Both the position numbers and the translations under genes were made by a program. Positions 28,301 through 37,168 of a DNA stretch of 64,000 nucleotides are shown piece after piece (within the stretch, counting starts at the first letter, position 1; each line of letters begins with the position of its first letter). This DNA is from Pseudolysobacter antarcticus (lineage in GTDB: Bacteria > Pseudomonadota > Gammaproteobacteria > Xanthomonadales > Rhodanobacteraceae). Below the pieces are notes generated by a model that did not search any database, had not been told where the DNA came from, and worked only from the letters and a program-made list of their open reading frames with translations. The stretch lies in assembly GCF_004168365.1 (NCBI RefSeq), contig NZ_CP035704.1, positions 3,906,001 to 3,970,000 on the forward strand. Direction: 5' to 3'.

Positions 28301-29751
28301 TGCTCACCGGCGGTGGTGGTATCGGCATCGCGCGTGGCGACGTCGTAAGCACGCGCTTCGGCGTCGTAGGCGTTACTAGTCGAGCTCCATGAGTTGCTGG
28401 AAATGCGTGCGCCTTGCGCATACACCGCCTTGGCCAAGCCAGGCGTGGTGCCGCTGCCGCATGCTGCAAGCGAGGTATCAAAAGGGCCAGCATCGCTGAA
28501 TACCTTGCTGTGTCCGAGGCGGGTATACGGACTCAGACCAAGGCCGCGCGAATAACCCAAAGTATCTTTGTAGGGGAAGCCGAGACGCACGTCGTAACCA
28601 CCGACGATATTCGTGTTCAGGTGACCATGACCCTCAATGCCACTCGCCGTCGCTGAAGTGCCGCAATTCGTGACGTAGGCCAAGCGCGTGGTTACGCCAT
28701 CGCCGTTTTTCGTCAAGGTGGCGTCGCCACCACCATTGGTAACTGAACCGTTACCAAGACCATCATCGGATACATCGACAATCGGATAATCGGCCGGATT
28801 GGTCGAGAAGCCGCGCGCCGCGAGGAAGTCCAGATAACCCGGTGCCGATGGCTGACTGCCGCCCGCATTCAGGATGCCAGCGACGATTTGATCCTGACGC
28901 TCATCCTTGCGTGCGCGTTCCGCGTATTCCTCGATCGCGAAAACTCCCGGCAACTGCGCAATCGCCGCGAGGTCGGTTTCGTTCAACATCATGCGCACCG
29001 CTTCGATGCCGGCAAGGTCGGCCCACGCACTCAGTGCCGAGCCTTGCGCGAACTGCAATACCTGCGCCTTGACGTCGGCGTTACCGGGATAAGTGACGAC
29101 CGATACCGTTGCCTTGAAAACCTTGCCACTGGTCAGACCGGCGGCCACGCGATCAGCGAGCGGACGGCTGAGTTTCATATACGGCGAATAACTGCCGGTG
29201 TACTGGATCACGCCGCCTTGCGCCACTCGTTGCGCGATACGTTGGATCGCGGCATCGTCGGCTTGCACGATATACGCATTGTTCGGAATGTATTGGACGA
29301 TGCGCACGCCATCCTGCTGTAACGCCGCCAACCATTCGTTGACGACCGGGCCGACAAACTGCACCAGTTGCAACGAGGCGCCGGAGGTTTTGCGCGTCTC
29401 GAATTGCGCCGGCACCGCGGGATCCGCGTCCTGCGTCGGGTCGACCTTGACGGTATCGAATTCGATGCTGTCGTCAATCACCGTTGCCTGATTTTTGCTC
29501 GCGATCGTGAGCTTCGACAAATGCACCGCATCAACGCGATACAGCAGGAAAGTGCCGTAGTCGTGCAACAATTCCACGCCCGGTTCGACAGGCGCGTACG
29601 CCCCGACCGGAACGACGACGCGAGTCGCCATGATCGTTGGCGCAACGGCGGTAGTCGCCTGCGTCAGCGTCGCCGCCATCAGGCATCCCAGCGCCAACAC
29701 AACCTGCAAAGAACCCGTGTTATTCGGGTGACTTAAATTTCTTTTCAACAT
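25360..29751 (-). CDS. Exported S8 (subtilisin-like) serine protease with P domain and Ig-like repeats
   Basis: This 1,463-aa protein starts at the ATG at 29751, preceded by GGAAA. A signal peptide (about 1-32) and a propeptide of about 270 residues lead into the S8 domain. The catalytic residues are in YPIVDVSDDGLG (Asp), GIEGHGHLN (His) and SSSGTSHSTPAIAGTAS (Ser). After it come an Ig-like segment, an Fn3-like segment (PTLSWAVSANAQSYLLEVST), a proprotein-convertase P-like domain (about 1,100-1,215), two cadherin-like repeats (ATILVAPTHGALSLAANGG; SPTHGTLTLNSDGTFSY) and a He_PIG-type Ig domain. It ends with LFRDQFEGSVEISCP, containing the recurring (I/L)FxDxFE motif. It is secreted or surface-bound. 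Its Ig plus Fn3 part is homologous to that of the protein encoded at 31353. Confidence 0.92.
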   Translation of the reverse strand: MLKRNLSHPNNTGSLQVVLALGCLMAATLTQATTAVAPTIMATRVVVPVGAYAPVEPGVELLHDYGTFLLYRVDAVHLSKLTIASKNQATVIDDSIEFDTVKVDPTQDADPAVPAQFETRKTSGASLQLVQFVGPVVNEWLAALQQDGVRIVQYIPNNAYIVQADDAAIQRIAQRVAQGGVIQYTGSYSPYMKLSRPLADRVAAGLTSGKVFKATVSVVTYPGNADVKAQVLQFAQGSALSAWADLAGIEAVRMMLNETDLAAIAQLPGVFAIEEYAERARKDERQDQIVAGILNAGGSQPSAPGYLDFLAARGFSTNPADYPIVDVSDDGLGNGSVTNGGGDATLTKNGDGVTTRLAYVTNCGTSATASGIEGHGHLNTNIVGGYDVRLGFPYKDTLGYSRGLGLSPYTRLGHSKVFSDAGPFDTSLAACGSGTTPGLAKAVYAQGARISSNSWSSTSNAYDAEARAYDVATRDADTTTAGEQSMLFVFAAGNAGSGVSTIGTPSTAKNILTVGASENYRPSDEDGLWTDGCAVDNTGADNAMDVIAFSSRGPVKGTRIKPEIIAPGTHIQGTASPNPLYNGLGVCDAYRPSGQYIFASSSGTSHSTPAIAGTASLVYYWLQNKFSDALPSPAMLKAYLIAHPTYLTGVSANDKLPSNVQGYGMPNLSAAFDNTPKVVQDQTTPFTTAGATATLTAQVADPSKPVRIVMVYSDAPSVAGTGSTGGILINNLDLKATIGASSYVGNQFNATGGFSTAGATVTDTKNNYEAIFVPAGATGAISVTVTATTLSGKAISTAATNNQDFALVCYNCTSTADFSLSSNVYANQVCAGTPATWNLSLAAQLGFSSSVNMTTTGLPAGATPTFTPLAVVPSGTTTLNVSTTGLAAGTYPFSTTGTSGALSHSAPMALSVTTAAPVAPALSAPAANAYGLATTPTLSWAVSANAQSYLLEVSTDPAFTTTAFSVTLSTTSFSLYRPLAPNTRYYWRVTAMDVCGSGVSAVQSFVTNAATCQVFNSTNVPKTIPTRGTITSTLTSTLTGTLGSVSVVSLTGTHTYFSDLSFNLINPSNTNVKVMAPSCGSTSSAWSLGLDDQAAGNPGTWNCTPAPIGGGLTYKPSNPLAGLINSPANGTWTLSVNDAATPDGGTLSTWGLNLCVQTAPNVALASNDSFSVHQDASLTTAAPGVLGNDLPTTGASATILVAPTHGALSLAANGGFSYTPTAGYCGADSFTYTETSGTSNSTATAAIDVVCTPTGAAAAIELNQGALTSTLVGGASSVLTTASGPSGHTLTAVLNASPTHGTLTLNSDGTFSYLHDGSSTTSDSFSYNVCDTTAVPTACSAPVTVTISIDLNPLAACTLRKQVVGEGDTLNLDLSSLFTDPASGTLSYSSTGLPATLVLDPATHILSGTLASGSASTTPYNVVFSAQNIHGGSASKPATFLVLPNGDKLFRDQFEGSVEISCP

Positions 29752-30196
29752 GATGTTTCCCCAAACGTAAATGCAAACGAGCACACGCGACGCCGACTGA
29801 TCGAGCCTCCGATCATCACGCGCCCCTGCGCGAAACCAGTCACGAACATAGGCAAGAATTGCCGTCTCTTGCGCCGCCCCGTGCAGGCGCAAGATCACGC
29901 TTAAAAAGCGCTAAGTGATGCTATTGAACACCTAATCCTGCGGCTTGCCATCGACCTTTAGGCTTAGTCAGATGCGCCGCAAGATGCTGCGGAAATCTGT
30001 GGCGACGGCGCGAATTGGCAGCGATTTCGAGAAAGTTGCCAGCCACAGCATGCCGAAACCTTCCTTTCGCTTCAGCGGATGGTTTCGGGTGCAATTGAAA
30101 ATACATCCTATTGCCAAAAACTATCCGCCTTTAGGCTCGACCTGATTGCGGTGGAATTGCTACAGTCGGGCAAATAGGTTGATCGAAGGAATTGTC
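29752..30196. promoter_or_regulatory. 445-bp divergent intergenic region
   Basis: This region lies between the leftward protease gene and the rightward unknown gene and must carry both promoters. CCTTTAGGC occurs twice (near 29955-29963 and 30128-30137). No gene or RNA family is recognisable to me. Confidence 0.4.
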
Positions 30197-31264
30197 TTGC
30201 CCAAGAATCTGGTGCGCTTCGCGTCGCGCATTTTTCCCATTCCGCTTATCAGAATGGCACTTTTTCCGGCGTTGCTCGCGCTTATGCAAGTCGCGAGTGC
30301 GGAACGACTGGAACCGCCGCTGGAGCTGCTCTACAACCCGTTGAACGTGCTGGTCAGTGGCAAGGTCGACGAGATCAATCCACAAGGCCGTATCGTGTTT
30401 GCGCGGCAGGATGTGCTGAGTGCAAAGATACGCCCGCCCGAACTGATCGATGTCAGGGTGCCGACTCAAACTCTGGCTGACGTGAAGGTCGGCGAAAGTT
30501 ACCTGCTGGGCTACAGCATTTATGCACGTGATCCACGCAAGCCCGAAGCGCTGATTGGCAGCCCGTTGGGGCCGGTGCTGATCGTGAGCGAAGGCCTCGA
30601 ACCAGCGCTGTTCCGCGACACCGCCGAAGTACGAAAACTGCTCAAACTCGGCCGTAGCGAGCATGGCCGGGAATCTCGCAGCAGCTTGGATTTGCTACTC
30701 GCCGCGCTCAAAAGCGACGACTCGCAGCTGCAGAATCTTGCGGCCGCACAAATCACGATGGAACCCGAGCTGCTGCAGCGAATCAAGCCGTCCGACCTGC
30801 CCGCAATCAAGGCACTGGTAGCAAATGATCAAGCACATCCCGCCGCGCGCGCGATTCTGCTGGTTGCAGCCAATCGTCACCCGCAGCAATTGGGGCAGGC
30901 ATGGCCAACCGAGATGGCTCTCTCCATCCTTACAACTACGCCTATTGACTTAAATTTAACCAAGTCTTTAGACTTAGGACAGTTAGTGCTTTCTGCGTTC
31001 GATATGTTGTCCACGCTATCCAGCGATCTTCCCCTGGCAAGCGTGACGCGATGGATCGGCAGCGCGAATTCGGGAATAGCCGAACGAGCATTGCTGATCG
31101 TGCGCAAACAAGCTCCCGATCAGGAGCGCGTTGCGATTCAACAAGCACTCGACGATTCCACACTGGCACCGCTGACCCGAGAGTTTTTGCAAGACCACTT
31201 GCGTCGCCTGAATTTGACCGACGACAAAGCGCATAACACTGCGACGGATTCGCAAAAACACTAG
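30197..31264 (+). CDS. Exported protein of unknown function, 355 aa
   Basis: A TTG start at 30197 is favoured because AAGGA lies about 6 bases before it; the frame begins at 30146 and an ATG at 30254 is also possible. The N-terminus has a long signal peptide or anchor (basic MPKNLVRFASRIF, then MALFPALLALMQVASA). The body starts with a small beta-rich part (about 40-120, NVLVSGKVDEINPQGRIVFA) followed by a helical repeat region (about 140-340) that looks HEAT-like. I do not recognise the family. A following hairpin (GGGGTT/AACCCC near 31278-31296) separates it weakly from the next gene. Confidence 0.65.
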   Translation: MPKNLVRFASRIFPIPLIRMALFPALLALMQVASAERLEPPLELLYNPLNVLVSGKVDEINPQGRIVFARQDVLSAKIRPPELIDVRVPTQTLADVKVGESYLLGYSIYARDPRKPEALIGSPLGPVLIVSEGLEPALFRDTAEVRKLLKLGRSEHGRESRSSLDLLLAALKSDDSQLQNLAAAQITMEPELLQRIKPSDLPAIKALVANDQAHPAARAILLVAANRHPQQLGQAWPTEMALSILTTTPIDLNLTKSLDLGQLVLSAFDMLSTLSSDLPLASVTRWIGSANSGIAERALLIVRKQAPDQERVAIQQALDDSTLAPLTREFLQDHLRRLNLTDDKAHNTATDSQKH

Positions 31265-31352
31265 CCCATGCAGCATCGGGGTTTGGCGGGAACCCCCGTC
31301 TCTCGTGCTGCAGAGTTTCCACAGCCGATCCAGCTATCTCCAGGGGAAATCT

Positions 31353-34331
31353 ATGTACTTGAACAAAACATGGCCTTTGATGCTCAGCATCTCGGCCTGT
31401 TTCGCGGTTAGCTCGCAAGCTGCATTTGCCAGCACTGAGCAAACAAGACCACAACCAAAAATAGTCATGGATGCGCGCCACGATGTTTCCGCGCCGATGC
31501 GCGACATCGCCAAGACGCTCCCGGTCGAAGCGCCGAAAGGTACCGACGAAGCGCCTTTCCTGATTCCAAACCTGTTTCTCAAGCCACAAAAAAACCAGTT
31601 CAACGGCAACGGCGCATTGCTTGATCTGCAGAAAAATCCCTCGATCCAGAAAACGTTTACCGGTACGCCGGCACCGGCAATCATCAAGAGTTTCGACGGC
31701 ATCAACGCAGCCAATAGCGGCTGCGGTTGCGAACCACCGGATACCAACGGTGACGTCAGTGACGTGCAGTACATTCAATGGGTGAATAGCGCGTGGGCGA
31801 TTTACGATAAGTCCACCGGCGCAGTGATACCAAACGGTCCGTCCAGCTATACCGCAGGCAGTTCGTTCTGGGCCGGATTCGGTGGCAATTGCCAGACGCA
31901 CAACGACGGTGATCCGATCATGATCTGGGATGCCATCGCACGACGCTGGATGGCAAGCCAGTTTGTGGTTCCGAGCGGTTCCGGCAGCAACGTCGGATCT
32001 GCCCAATGTTTTGCGATCTCAACCAGCGAAGATCCGACCGGTAGTTATTATCGCTATGAATTCGATTCGACCTACTTTGGCGACTACCCAAAAATCGGCA
32101 TCTGGGCCGACGACAGCGGCACGCAGGATGCGTATCTGTTGACCACGCACCAGTTCGATGAAGCCAATGGTGAGGCATTTGTCGGCGGCGCACTCGTGGC
32201 CGTACAGCGCGACAACATGCTGCAAGGTTTGCCGGCATCGATGGTGGCGTTCGAGAATTACCCAGGTGCGGCTGACAACTACGGCATTCAGGCCTTGCAT
32301 CTCGGCGGAACCAGCAAGGTCGCGGCCTTCAGTTGTCCGGCGTTTGTGCATTTCGATTCCTCCAGCAGCAGTTATCGGTTCTGGGATCTTTGCCTTGACT
32401 GGACCTCCCCCGCCGCCAGCGTGCTGTCGGCCGTGCCGACCCAGCTCAAGGCGAATCAGCAGTTTCTGCCGGATTTCGATTCCTCGGTACAGCCTGGCAC
32501 CGCGGCGGTACTCGACAGCTTTGGTTCGAACATGATGTATCGCGCCACCGCACGCGCGTTTCCTGCAGGCGCACCTGAGCGTGTGTCCGTCGTGGTCAAT
32601 CACACCGTCAAGGCCGATGCCAATCAAGGCGGCATTCGCTGGGTGCATTTCGGCTTGAACCCGGGGCCGAGCGATCGCATTTTTGCCGATAACTTCGAAA
32701 CCATCGGCGTGCCGCCGATTCCGCTGATCGCACCAACCGCGCTGACCAAGGCGATTCTCGACCAAGGCGTGTACGCACCCGACACTGATACGCGCTGGCT
32801 GGGTAGTATCGCGATCGATGCGAACGACAATATTGGCTTGGGGTATTCAGTATCGAGCAGCACCACCAAGCCACAGGTTCGCACCACGGGCCGCACTGGG
32901 TCGGATCCCGCCGGAACGATGCGCGACGAGCAAAGCTGCGTCGTCGCCAACGGCGTGCACACCGGCACCGGTGGTCGCTGGGGCGATTATTCGACGATGA
33001 GTGTCGATCCGTCGGATCAGTGCACGTTCTGGTTCAGCACGGAATATTTCCCGATCAATTCCGTCAGCACCTGGTCGACACGCATCTGCAGCTTCAAGTT
33101 TGCGAATTGCGGCACCGCCGATTTTGCGCTGGTATCCGACACACAAACCCGCCTCGAAATCTGCGGAGCAACCGCCACGAGTGACCCGAGTTATGCGCTG
33201 CGCGTCGGAGTATTGAACGGTTACAACAGCGGCGTGACTTTGGCGGCGACGGGATTCCCTGCTGGCGAAACGCCGACTTTCTCGTTGAATCCGCTGCCAT
33301 CCACGCCGGGCTCATCATTGCTCACACTAGTTGGCGGTTTGTCGTTGCCAACGGGCGAATACAGTGGTGTGGTTTCGGCGACCGATGCTGTGCCGAACAG
33401 CCGCTCGCTCAATCTGCAACTCGGGGTATCGTCGAGTGTTCCTGCGCAGCCAAGCTTGCTCACGCCGTCCGACGGTGCGAGCGGCGTCAAGGTTGTGCAA
33501 AACCTCACGTGGTCGGCAACGCTAGATGCGCTGCATTACCTAGTTGAAGTAGCCACCGATTCCGGATTCAGCAATATCGTCGCCTCTGCCACCGTGGATA
33601 ACACGAACTGGTCGACCCCACTGCTGCAAAACACGACCACGTATTACTGGCGCGTCACCTCACTGAACTACTGCGGCACCGGCGCGGCTTCCAACTCGGC
33701 CTCGTTCACCACCGGTGTTCCAGGCACCTGCCCGGTTGGCACCACCTTGACCAACGTTTACACCGAAGGCTGGGATAGCCATACGGCCGATGGTTGGACG
33801 CGCGATGGCAGCGGTGGCACTGGCACCAACAGTAACTGGACGTTGACCGCGACGCCGAACTCCGGAACCGGCTTCGGCACCGGCAGCTATGCGTATTACA
33901 TCAAGAACAACACGGTGACGAGTGATCGTGGCCTTATTTCACCAGCTATCGTTATTCCATCGACCGGCGTGCAAGCAGTGCTTCTGTCCTACGACGTTTA
34001 TCACGCGATGGAAGACAACGGCCCTGGCAGCTGTTATGACGGTTTGTACCTGCAAGCCAAGGCCAGCCCGGCTACAGTGTTTGGTTATCTCGGGCCGGAA
34101 CGCATGCTGACCGATCCTTATACCGGGTTGTCGGATTACAGCACGACCACGCAAGAGTGGTGCACGGTTTCGCCGGGTGCAAAACCCAAACACTCGATCG
34201 TGGACATGGATAGTTTCGCCGGACAAACCGTGCAACTGCGTTTCGATGCCACTACCGATAGCGGGGGCGCGACAACCACATCGCCGAATGGCGTTGCAGT
34301 CGACAATGTCAAAATCGACGTCTGTCAGTAA
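31353..34331 (+). CDS. Large exported adhesin-like protein with Fn3 and anchor-type domains
   Basis: The 992-aa protein starts at 31353 (AGGGGA upstream) with a signal peptide ending AAFA. The N-terminal half (about 90-560) is a beta-rich domain with text such as CGCEPPDTNGDVSD, IMIWDAIARRWMASQFVV and GGRWGDYSTMSVDPSDQCTF, probably a propeller. RIFADNFE lies within it. The middle (about 600-790) has an Ig-like part and an Fn3-like part (LTWSATLDALHYLVEVATDS), homologous to the same region of the S8 protease. The C-terminal part (about 800-992, VYTEGWDSHTADGWTRDGSG) resembles the choice-of-anchor/MAM-like jelly-roll domains. No catalytic motif is clear. It has its own terminator. Confidence 0.8.
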   Translation: MYLNKTWPLMLSISACFAVSSQAAFASTEQTRPQPKIVMDARHDVSAPMRDIAKTLPVEAPKGTDEAPFLIPNLFLKPQKNQFNGNGALLDLQKNPSIQKTFTGTPAPAIIKSFDGINAANSGCGCEPPDTNGDVSDVQYIQWVNSAWAIYDKSTGAVIPNGPSSYTAGSSFWAGFGGNCQTHNDGDPIMIWDAIARRWMASQFVVPSGSGSNVGSAQCFAISTSEDPTGSYYRYEFDSTYFGDYPKIGIWADDSGTQDAYLLTTHQFDEANGEAFVGGALVAVQRDNMLQGLPASMVAFENYPGAADNYGIQALHLGGTSKVAAFSCPAFVHFDSSSSSYRFWDLCLDWTSPAASVLSAVPTQLKANQQFLPDFDSSVQPGTAAVLDSFGSNMMYRATARAFPAGAPERVSVVVNHTVKADANQGGIRWVHFGLNPGPSDRIFADNFETIGVPPIPLIAPTALTKAILDQGVYAPDTDTRWLGSIAIDANDNIGLGYSVSSSTTKPQVRTTGRTGSDPAGTMRDEQSCVVANGVHTGTGGRWGDYSTMSVDPSDQCTFWFSTEYFPINSVSTWSTRICSFKFANCGTADFALVSDTQTRLEICGATATSDPSYALRVGVLNGYNSGVTLAATGFPAGETPTFSLNPLPSTPGSSLLTLVGGLSLPTGEYSGVVSATDAVPNSRSLNLQLGVSSSVPAQPSLLTPSDGASGVKVVQNLTWSATLDALHYLVEVATDSGFSNIVASATVDNTNWSTPLLQNTTTYYWRVTSLNYCGTGAASNSASFTTGVPGTCPVGTTLTNVYTEGWDSHTADGWTRDGSGGTGTNSNWTLTATPNSGTGFGTGSYAYYIKNNTVTSDRGLISPAIVIPSTGVQAVLLSYDVYHAMEDNGPGSCYDGLYLQAKASPATVFGYLGPERMLTDPYTGLSDYSTTTQEWCTVSPGAKPKHSIVDMDSFAGQTVQLRFDATTDSGGATTTSPNGVAVDNVKIDVCQ

Positions 34332-34372
34332 GACGCCTATCGCGACCGGCCTGATCAGGCCGCGTTAAACCA

Positions 34373-34408
34373 GCCACCGCCTTCCTCCAAAGGCGGTGGC
34401 TTTTTTTT
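34373..34408 (+). terminator. Rho-independent terminator before the ahcY leader
   Basis: GCCACCGCCTT pairs with AAGGCGGTGGC, followed by eight T residues. It lies 42 bp after the stop at 34331. Confidence 0.93.
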
Positions 34409-34463
34409 GGATAAAAGCTGTGTCTAGCCCATCTCGGGGCGGCACTGATTTATGCGCACCGCT

Positions 34464-34497
34464 GATATATCTTTCCATCCGCAACAAGCGATATAAT
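34464..34497 (+). promoter_or_regulatory. ahcY promoter and operator-like element shared with metK
   Basis: TATATC (34466-34471) and GATATA (34490-34495) are perfect inverted arms around TTTCCATCCGCAACAAGC. A TATAAT -10 box is at 34492-34497. The same element lies before metK at 23614-23650. A protein bound here would block RNA polymerase. Confidence 0.6.
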
Positions 34498-34537
34498 CTC
34501 CCCCGTTTGCCGCAAGGCAGCCACATTTCTCTCCGCC

Positions 34538-34612
34538 TTCCTTGAGGGGCGCTGCGACGGAGCAGGTTTTGCCTCCGCCACGCTCGGGGACAGGTCTGCA
34601 ACAAGCGCGCCG
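34538..34612 (+). ncRNA. S-adenosylhomocysteine (SAH) riboswitch
   Basis: The core reads CCTTGAGGGGCGCTGCGAC, then a CGGAG/CTCCG hairpin, then CACGCTCGGGG and AAGCGCGCC. P1 (CCTTGAG with CTCGGGG), P2 (CGGAG/CTCCG) and the pseudoknot (GGCGCT with AGCGC) can all be drawn, matching what I know of the SAH aptamer. SAH binding turns on ahcY, which removes SAH. The ribosome site of ahcY (GGAG at 34651) lies about 40 bases downstream. Confidence 0.88.
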
Positions 34613-34660
34613 CAATGATGAGTCAGCATCTCGTGCTGGCCATCAAAACTGGAGTCAACC

Positions 34661-36088
34661 ATGAACGCTGTCGTCAAACCCTCCCATCAGGATTACAAGG
34701 TCGCCGACCTGAGCCTCGCCGACTGGGGCCGCAAGGAAATCGAAATCGCCGAGCACGAAATGCCGGGGCTGATGTCGATCCGCAAGAAATACGCACCGTT
34801 GCAGCCGCTGAAGGGCGTACGCGTAACCGGTTCGCTGCACATGACCATCCAGACCGCCGTGCTGATCGAGACGCTGGTCGATCTTGGCGCCTCCGTGCGT
34901 TGGGCGTCGTGCAACATTTTCTCGACCCAAGATCACGCTGCCGCCGCGATCGCCGTCACCGGCGTGCCGGTATTCGCATGGAAAGGCGAATCGCTGGAAG
35001 AATATTGGGATTGCACGCTTGATGCGATCACCCACAACGGCAACCAGGGCCCGGAGCTCGTAGTCGACGATGGCGGTGACGTGACCTTGTTTATCCACAA
35101 GGGTTTCGAGATGGAGAACGGCGACACCTGGGCGCAGAGCCCGTCGTCGAATCACGAAGAGCAAGTCATCAAGAATCTGCTCCAGCGCGTCGGCAAAGAG
35201 CGCCCAGGCTTTTTCACCAATGTCGTGAAAGCCTGGCGCGGTGTTTCGGAAGAAACCACCACCGGCGTGCATCGTTTGTACCAGATGGTCGAGCAGGGCA
35301 AGTTGCTGATCCCGGCGATCAATGTCAACGATTCGGTGACCAAATCCAAGTTCGACAATCTGTACGGCTGCCGCGAATCACTGGCCGATGGCCTGAAGCG
35401 CGCGATGGACGTGATGCTCGCCGGCAAGCTGGCTGTGGTCTGCGGTTACGGCGATGTCGGCAAGGGTTGCGCACACAGCCTGCGTGCCTACGGTTGCCGC
35501 GTTGCCGTGACTGAGATCGATCCGATCAATGCCTTGCAGGCGGCGATGGAAGGTTTTGAAGTGACCACGGTTGAAGACACACTGGGCCGCGGTGACATCT
35601 ACGTCACCACCACCGGCAACAAGGACGTGCTGACGTTCGAGCACATGTCGCAGATGAAAGACCAAGCCATCGTCTGCAACATCGGCCATTTCGATAACGA
35701 GATTCAGGTCGATCGTCTGAACGAAGCGAAGGACGTTTCGCGCACCAACATCAAGCCGCAGGTTGATCGCTACAAGTTCGGTGAAGGTCGCGAAATCTTC
35801 CTGCTGGCCGAAGGTCGCCTGGTCAATCTCGGTTGCGCCACCGGCCATCCGAGTTTCGTGATGTCGAACAGCTTTGCCAACCAGACTCTGGCGCAGATCG
35901 ACCTGTGGGCGAACAAGGACAAGTACGAGAAAACCGTGTATCGCCTGTCGAAGAAACTCGACGAGGAAGTCGCGCGTCTGCATCTGGAAAAGATCGGCGT
36001 GAAACTTACGCGTCTCACCGTCGACCAGGCTGCGTATCTCGGTGTGGATGCGGATGGTCCGTACAAGCCTGAGCATTACCGCTACTAA
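34661..36088 (+). CDS. ahcY: Adenosylhomocysteinase
   Basis: The 475-aa enzyme splits S-adenosylhomocysteine into adenosine and homocysteine using NAD. Motifs are complete: [15 protein letters not shown] near the N-terminus, the NAD-binding [19 protein letters not shown] (about 260-278), NIGHFDNEI, and the conserved C-terminal [11 protein letters not shown]. The length fits the proteobacterial class with the extra loop. It is controlled by the upstream SAH riboswitch and probably by the shared metK/ahcY operator. metF follows 160 bp downstream. Confidence 0.97.
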   Translation: MNAVVKPSHQDYKVADLSLADWGRKEIEIAEHEMPGLMSIRKKYAPLQPLKGVRVTGSLHMTIQTAVLIETLVDLGASVRWASCNIFSTQDHAAAAIAVTGVPVFAWKGESLEEYWDCTLDAITHNGNQGPELVVDDGGDVTLFIHKGFEMENGDTWAQSPSSNHEEQVIKNLLQRVGKERPGFFTNVVKAWRGVSEETTTGVHRLYQMVEQGKLLIPAINVNDSVTKSKFDNLYGCRESLADGLKRAMDVMLAGKLAVVCGYGDVGKGCAHSLRAYGCRVAVTEIDPINALQAAMEGFEVTTVEDTLGRGDIYVTTTGNKDVLTFEHMSQMKDQAIVCNIGHFDNEIQVDRLNEAKDVSRTNIKPQVDRYKFGEGREIFLLAEGRLVNLGCATGHPSFVMSNSFANQTLAQIDLWANKDKYEKTVYRLSKKLDEEVARLHLEKIGVKLTRLTVDQAAYLGVDADGPYKPEHYRY

Positions 36089-36103
36089 GTAAACCCGCAC
36101 GTC

Positions 36104-36138
36104 ATCGAAGGTCGGAGTAATACGCTCCGACCTTCGAT
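36104..36138 (+). terminator. Perfect 14-bp hairpin between ahcY and metF
   Basis: ATCGAAGGTCGGAG (36104-36117) pairs without mismatch with CTCCGACCTTCGAT (36125-36138) around a 7-nt loop. No T-run follows. It may be a partial terminator or an mRNA 3'-end stabiliser that sets different ahcY and metF levels. Confidence 0.6.
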
Positions 36139-36248
36139 ATGCCGGCGATACTCGAAACACACCGCAGTGTAGCGATCTTCCTCGCTGCACGCAGATCGCT
36201 TCAGGCCGCGGCTCGCACTCGCGCGTTGCGCTTATCAGGAATCAGCGC

Positions 36249-37085
36249 ATGACTGCCATCAGTTTCGAATTTTTCCCGCCCAAGACCGACGAGCAGCGCG
36301 ACACGCTGGACAAGTCCGTGGCAAAACTTGTTGCGCTCAAACCGGAGTACGTTTCGGTCACGTTCGGCGCGGGTGGTTCGACGTTGAATTACACCCACGA
36401 TACCGTCGTTGCACTCAAACGCGAACACGCGCTCGACGTCGCGCCACATATTTCATGCATGGGCGGCACGCGTGCGGAGATCAAGTCGCTGCTGGACAAC
36501 TACGTCGCAGCGGGTATCAAGCGATTGATCGCATTGCGCGGCGACATGCCATCGGGCATGGCGGCATTCGGCGAATTTCATTACGCCAGCGACTTGGTCA
36601 AATTCATTCGCCAGGAAACCGGCGATTATTTTCATGTCGAGGTTGCAGCCTACCCGGAATTCCATCCGCAAGCCGAATCCGCAGAAGCCGATCTGAAGCA
36701 CTTCAAACACAAAGTCGACGCCGGTGCAGACGGCGCCATCACGCAATATTTTTATACGCCGGATGCGTATTTTCGTTTTGTCGAAGACGTACGCAAGCTA
36801 GGCATTACGGTGCCGATCGTCGCTGGCGTGATGCCAATTTCCAACTATTCGCAACTGCGCCGTTTCTCGGAAATGTGCGGCGCCGAAATCCCGCGATGGA
36901 TGGCCAAACGTCTGCACGCATTCGGCGACGATGCCGAATCAATCCGCGAGTTTGGTGCCGAGATGGTCGCCGACCTGTGCTACAAATTGATCGCTGGCGG
37001 CGCACCGGCATTGCACTTTTACACGCTGAATCGCGCGCGCGCGACCTTGGCAATTTGCGAACGCCTCGGCTTGTCGGGCGCGTAA
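36249..37085 (+). CDS. metF: 5,10-methylenetetrahydrofolate reductase
   Basis: The 278-aa flavoprotein reduces methylene-THF to methyl-THF for methionine synthesis. It starts MTAISFEFFPPKTDEQRDTL with GGA upstream. Motifs include SVTFGAGGST, PHISCMGGTR, RLIALRGDMPSG and GADGAITQYFYTPDAYF. It is next to ahcY, so homocysteine release and methyl-group supply are encoded together. Confidence 0.96.
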   Translation: MTAISFEFFPPKTDEQRDTLDKSVAKLVALKPEYVSVTFGAGGSTLNYTHDTVVALKREHALDVAPHISCMGGTRAEIKSLLDNYVAAGIKRLIALRGDMPSGMAAFGEFHYASDLVKFIRQETGDYFHVEVAAYPEFHPQAESAEADLKHFKHKVDAGADGAITQYFYTPDAYFRFVEDVRKLGITVPIVAGVMPISNYSQLRRFSEMCGAEIPRWMAKRLHAFGDDAESIREFGAEMVADLCYKLIAGGAPALHFYTLNRARATLAICERLGLSGA

Positions 37086-37168
37086 TTACGCGCCTGTACG
37101 AAGCTGCGACACCGCGCTAAGCTGCGTCATCTGCAAATATCATTGCAGCGCAAAATATCGGAATGACT

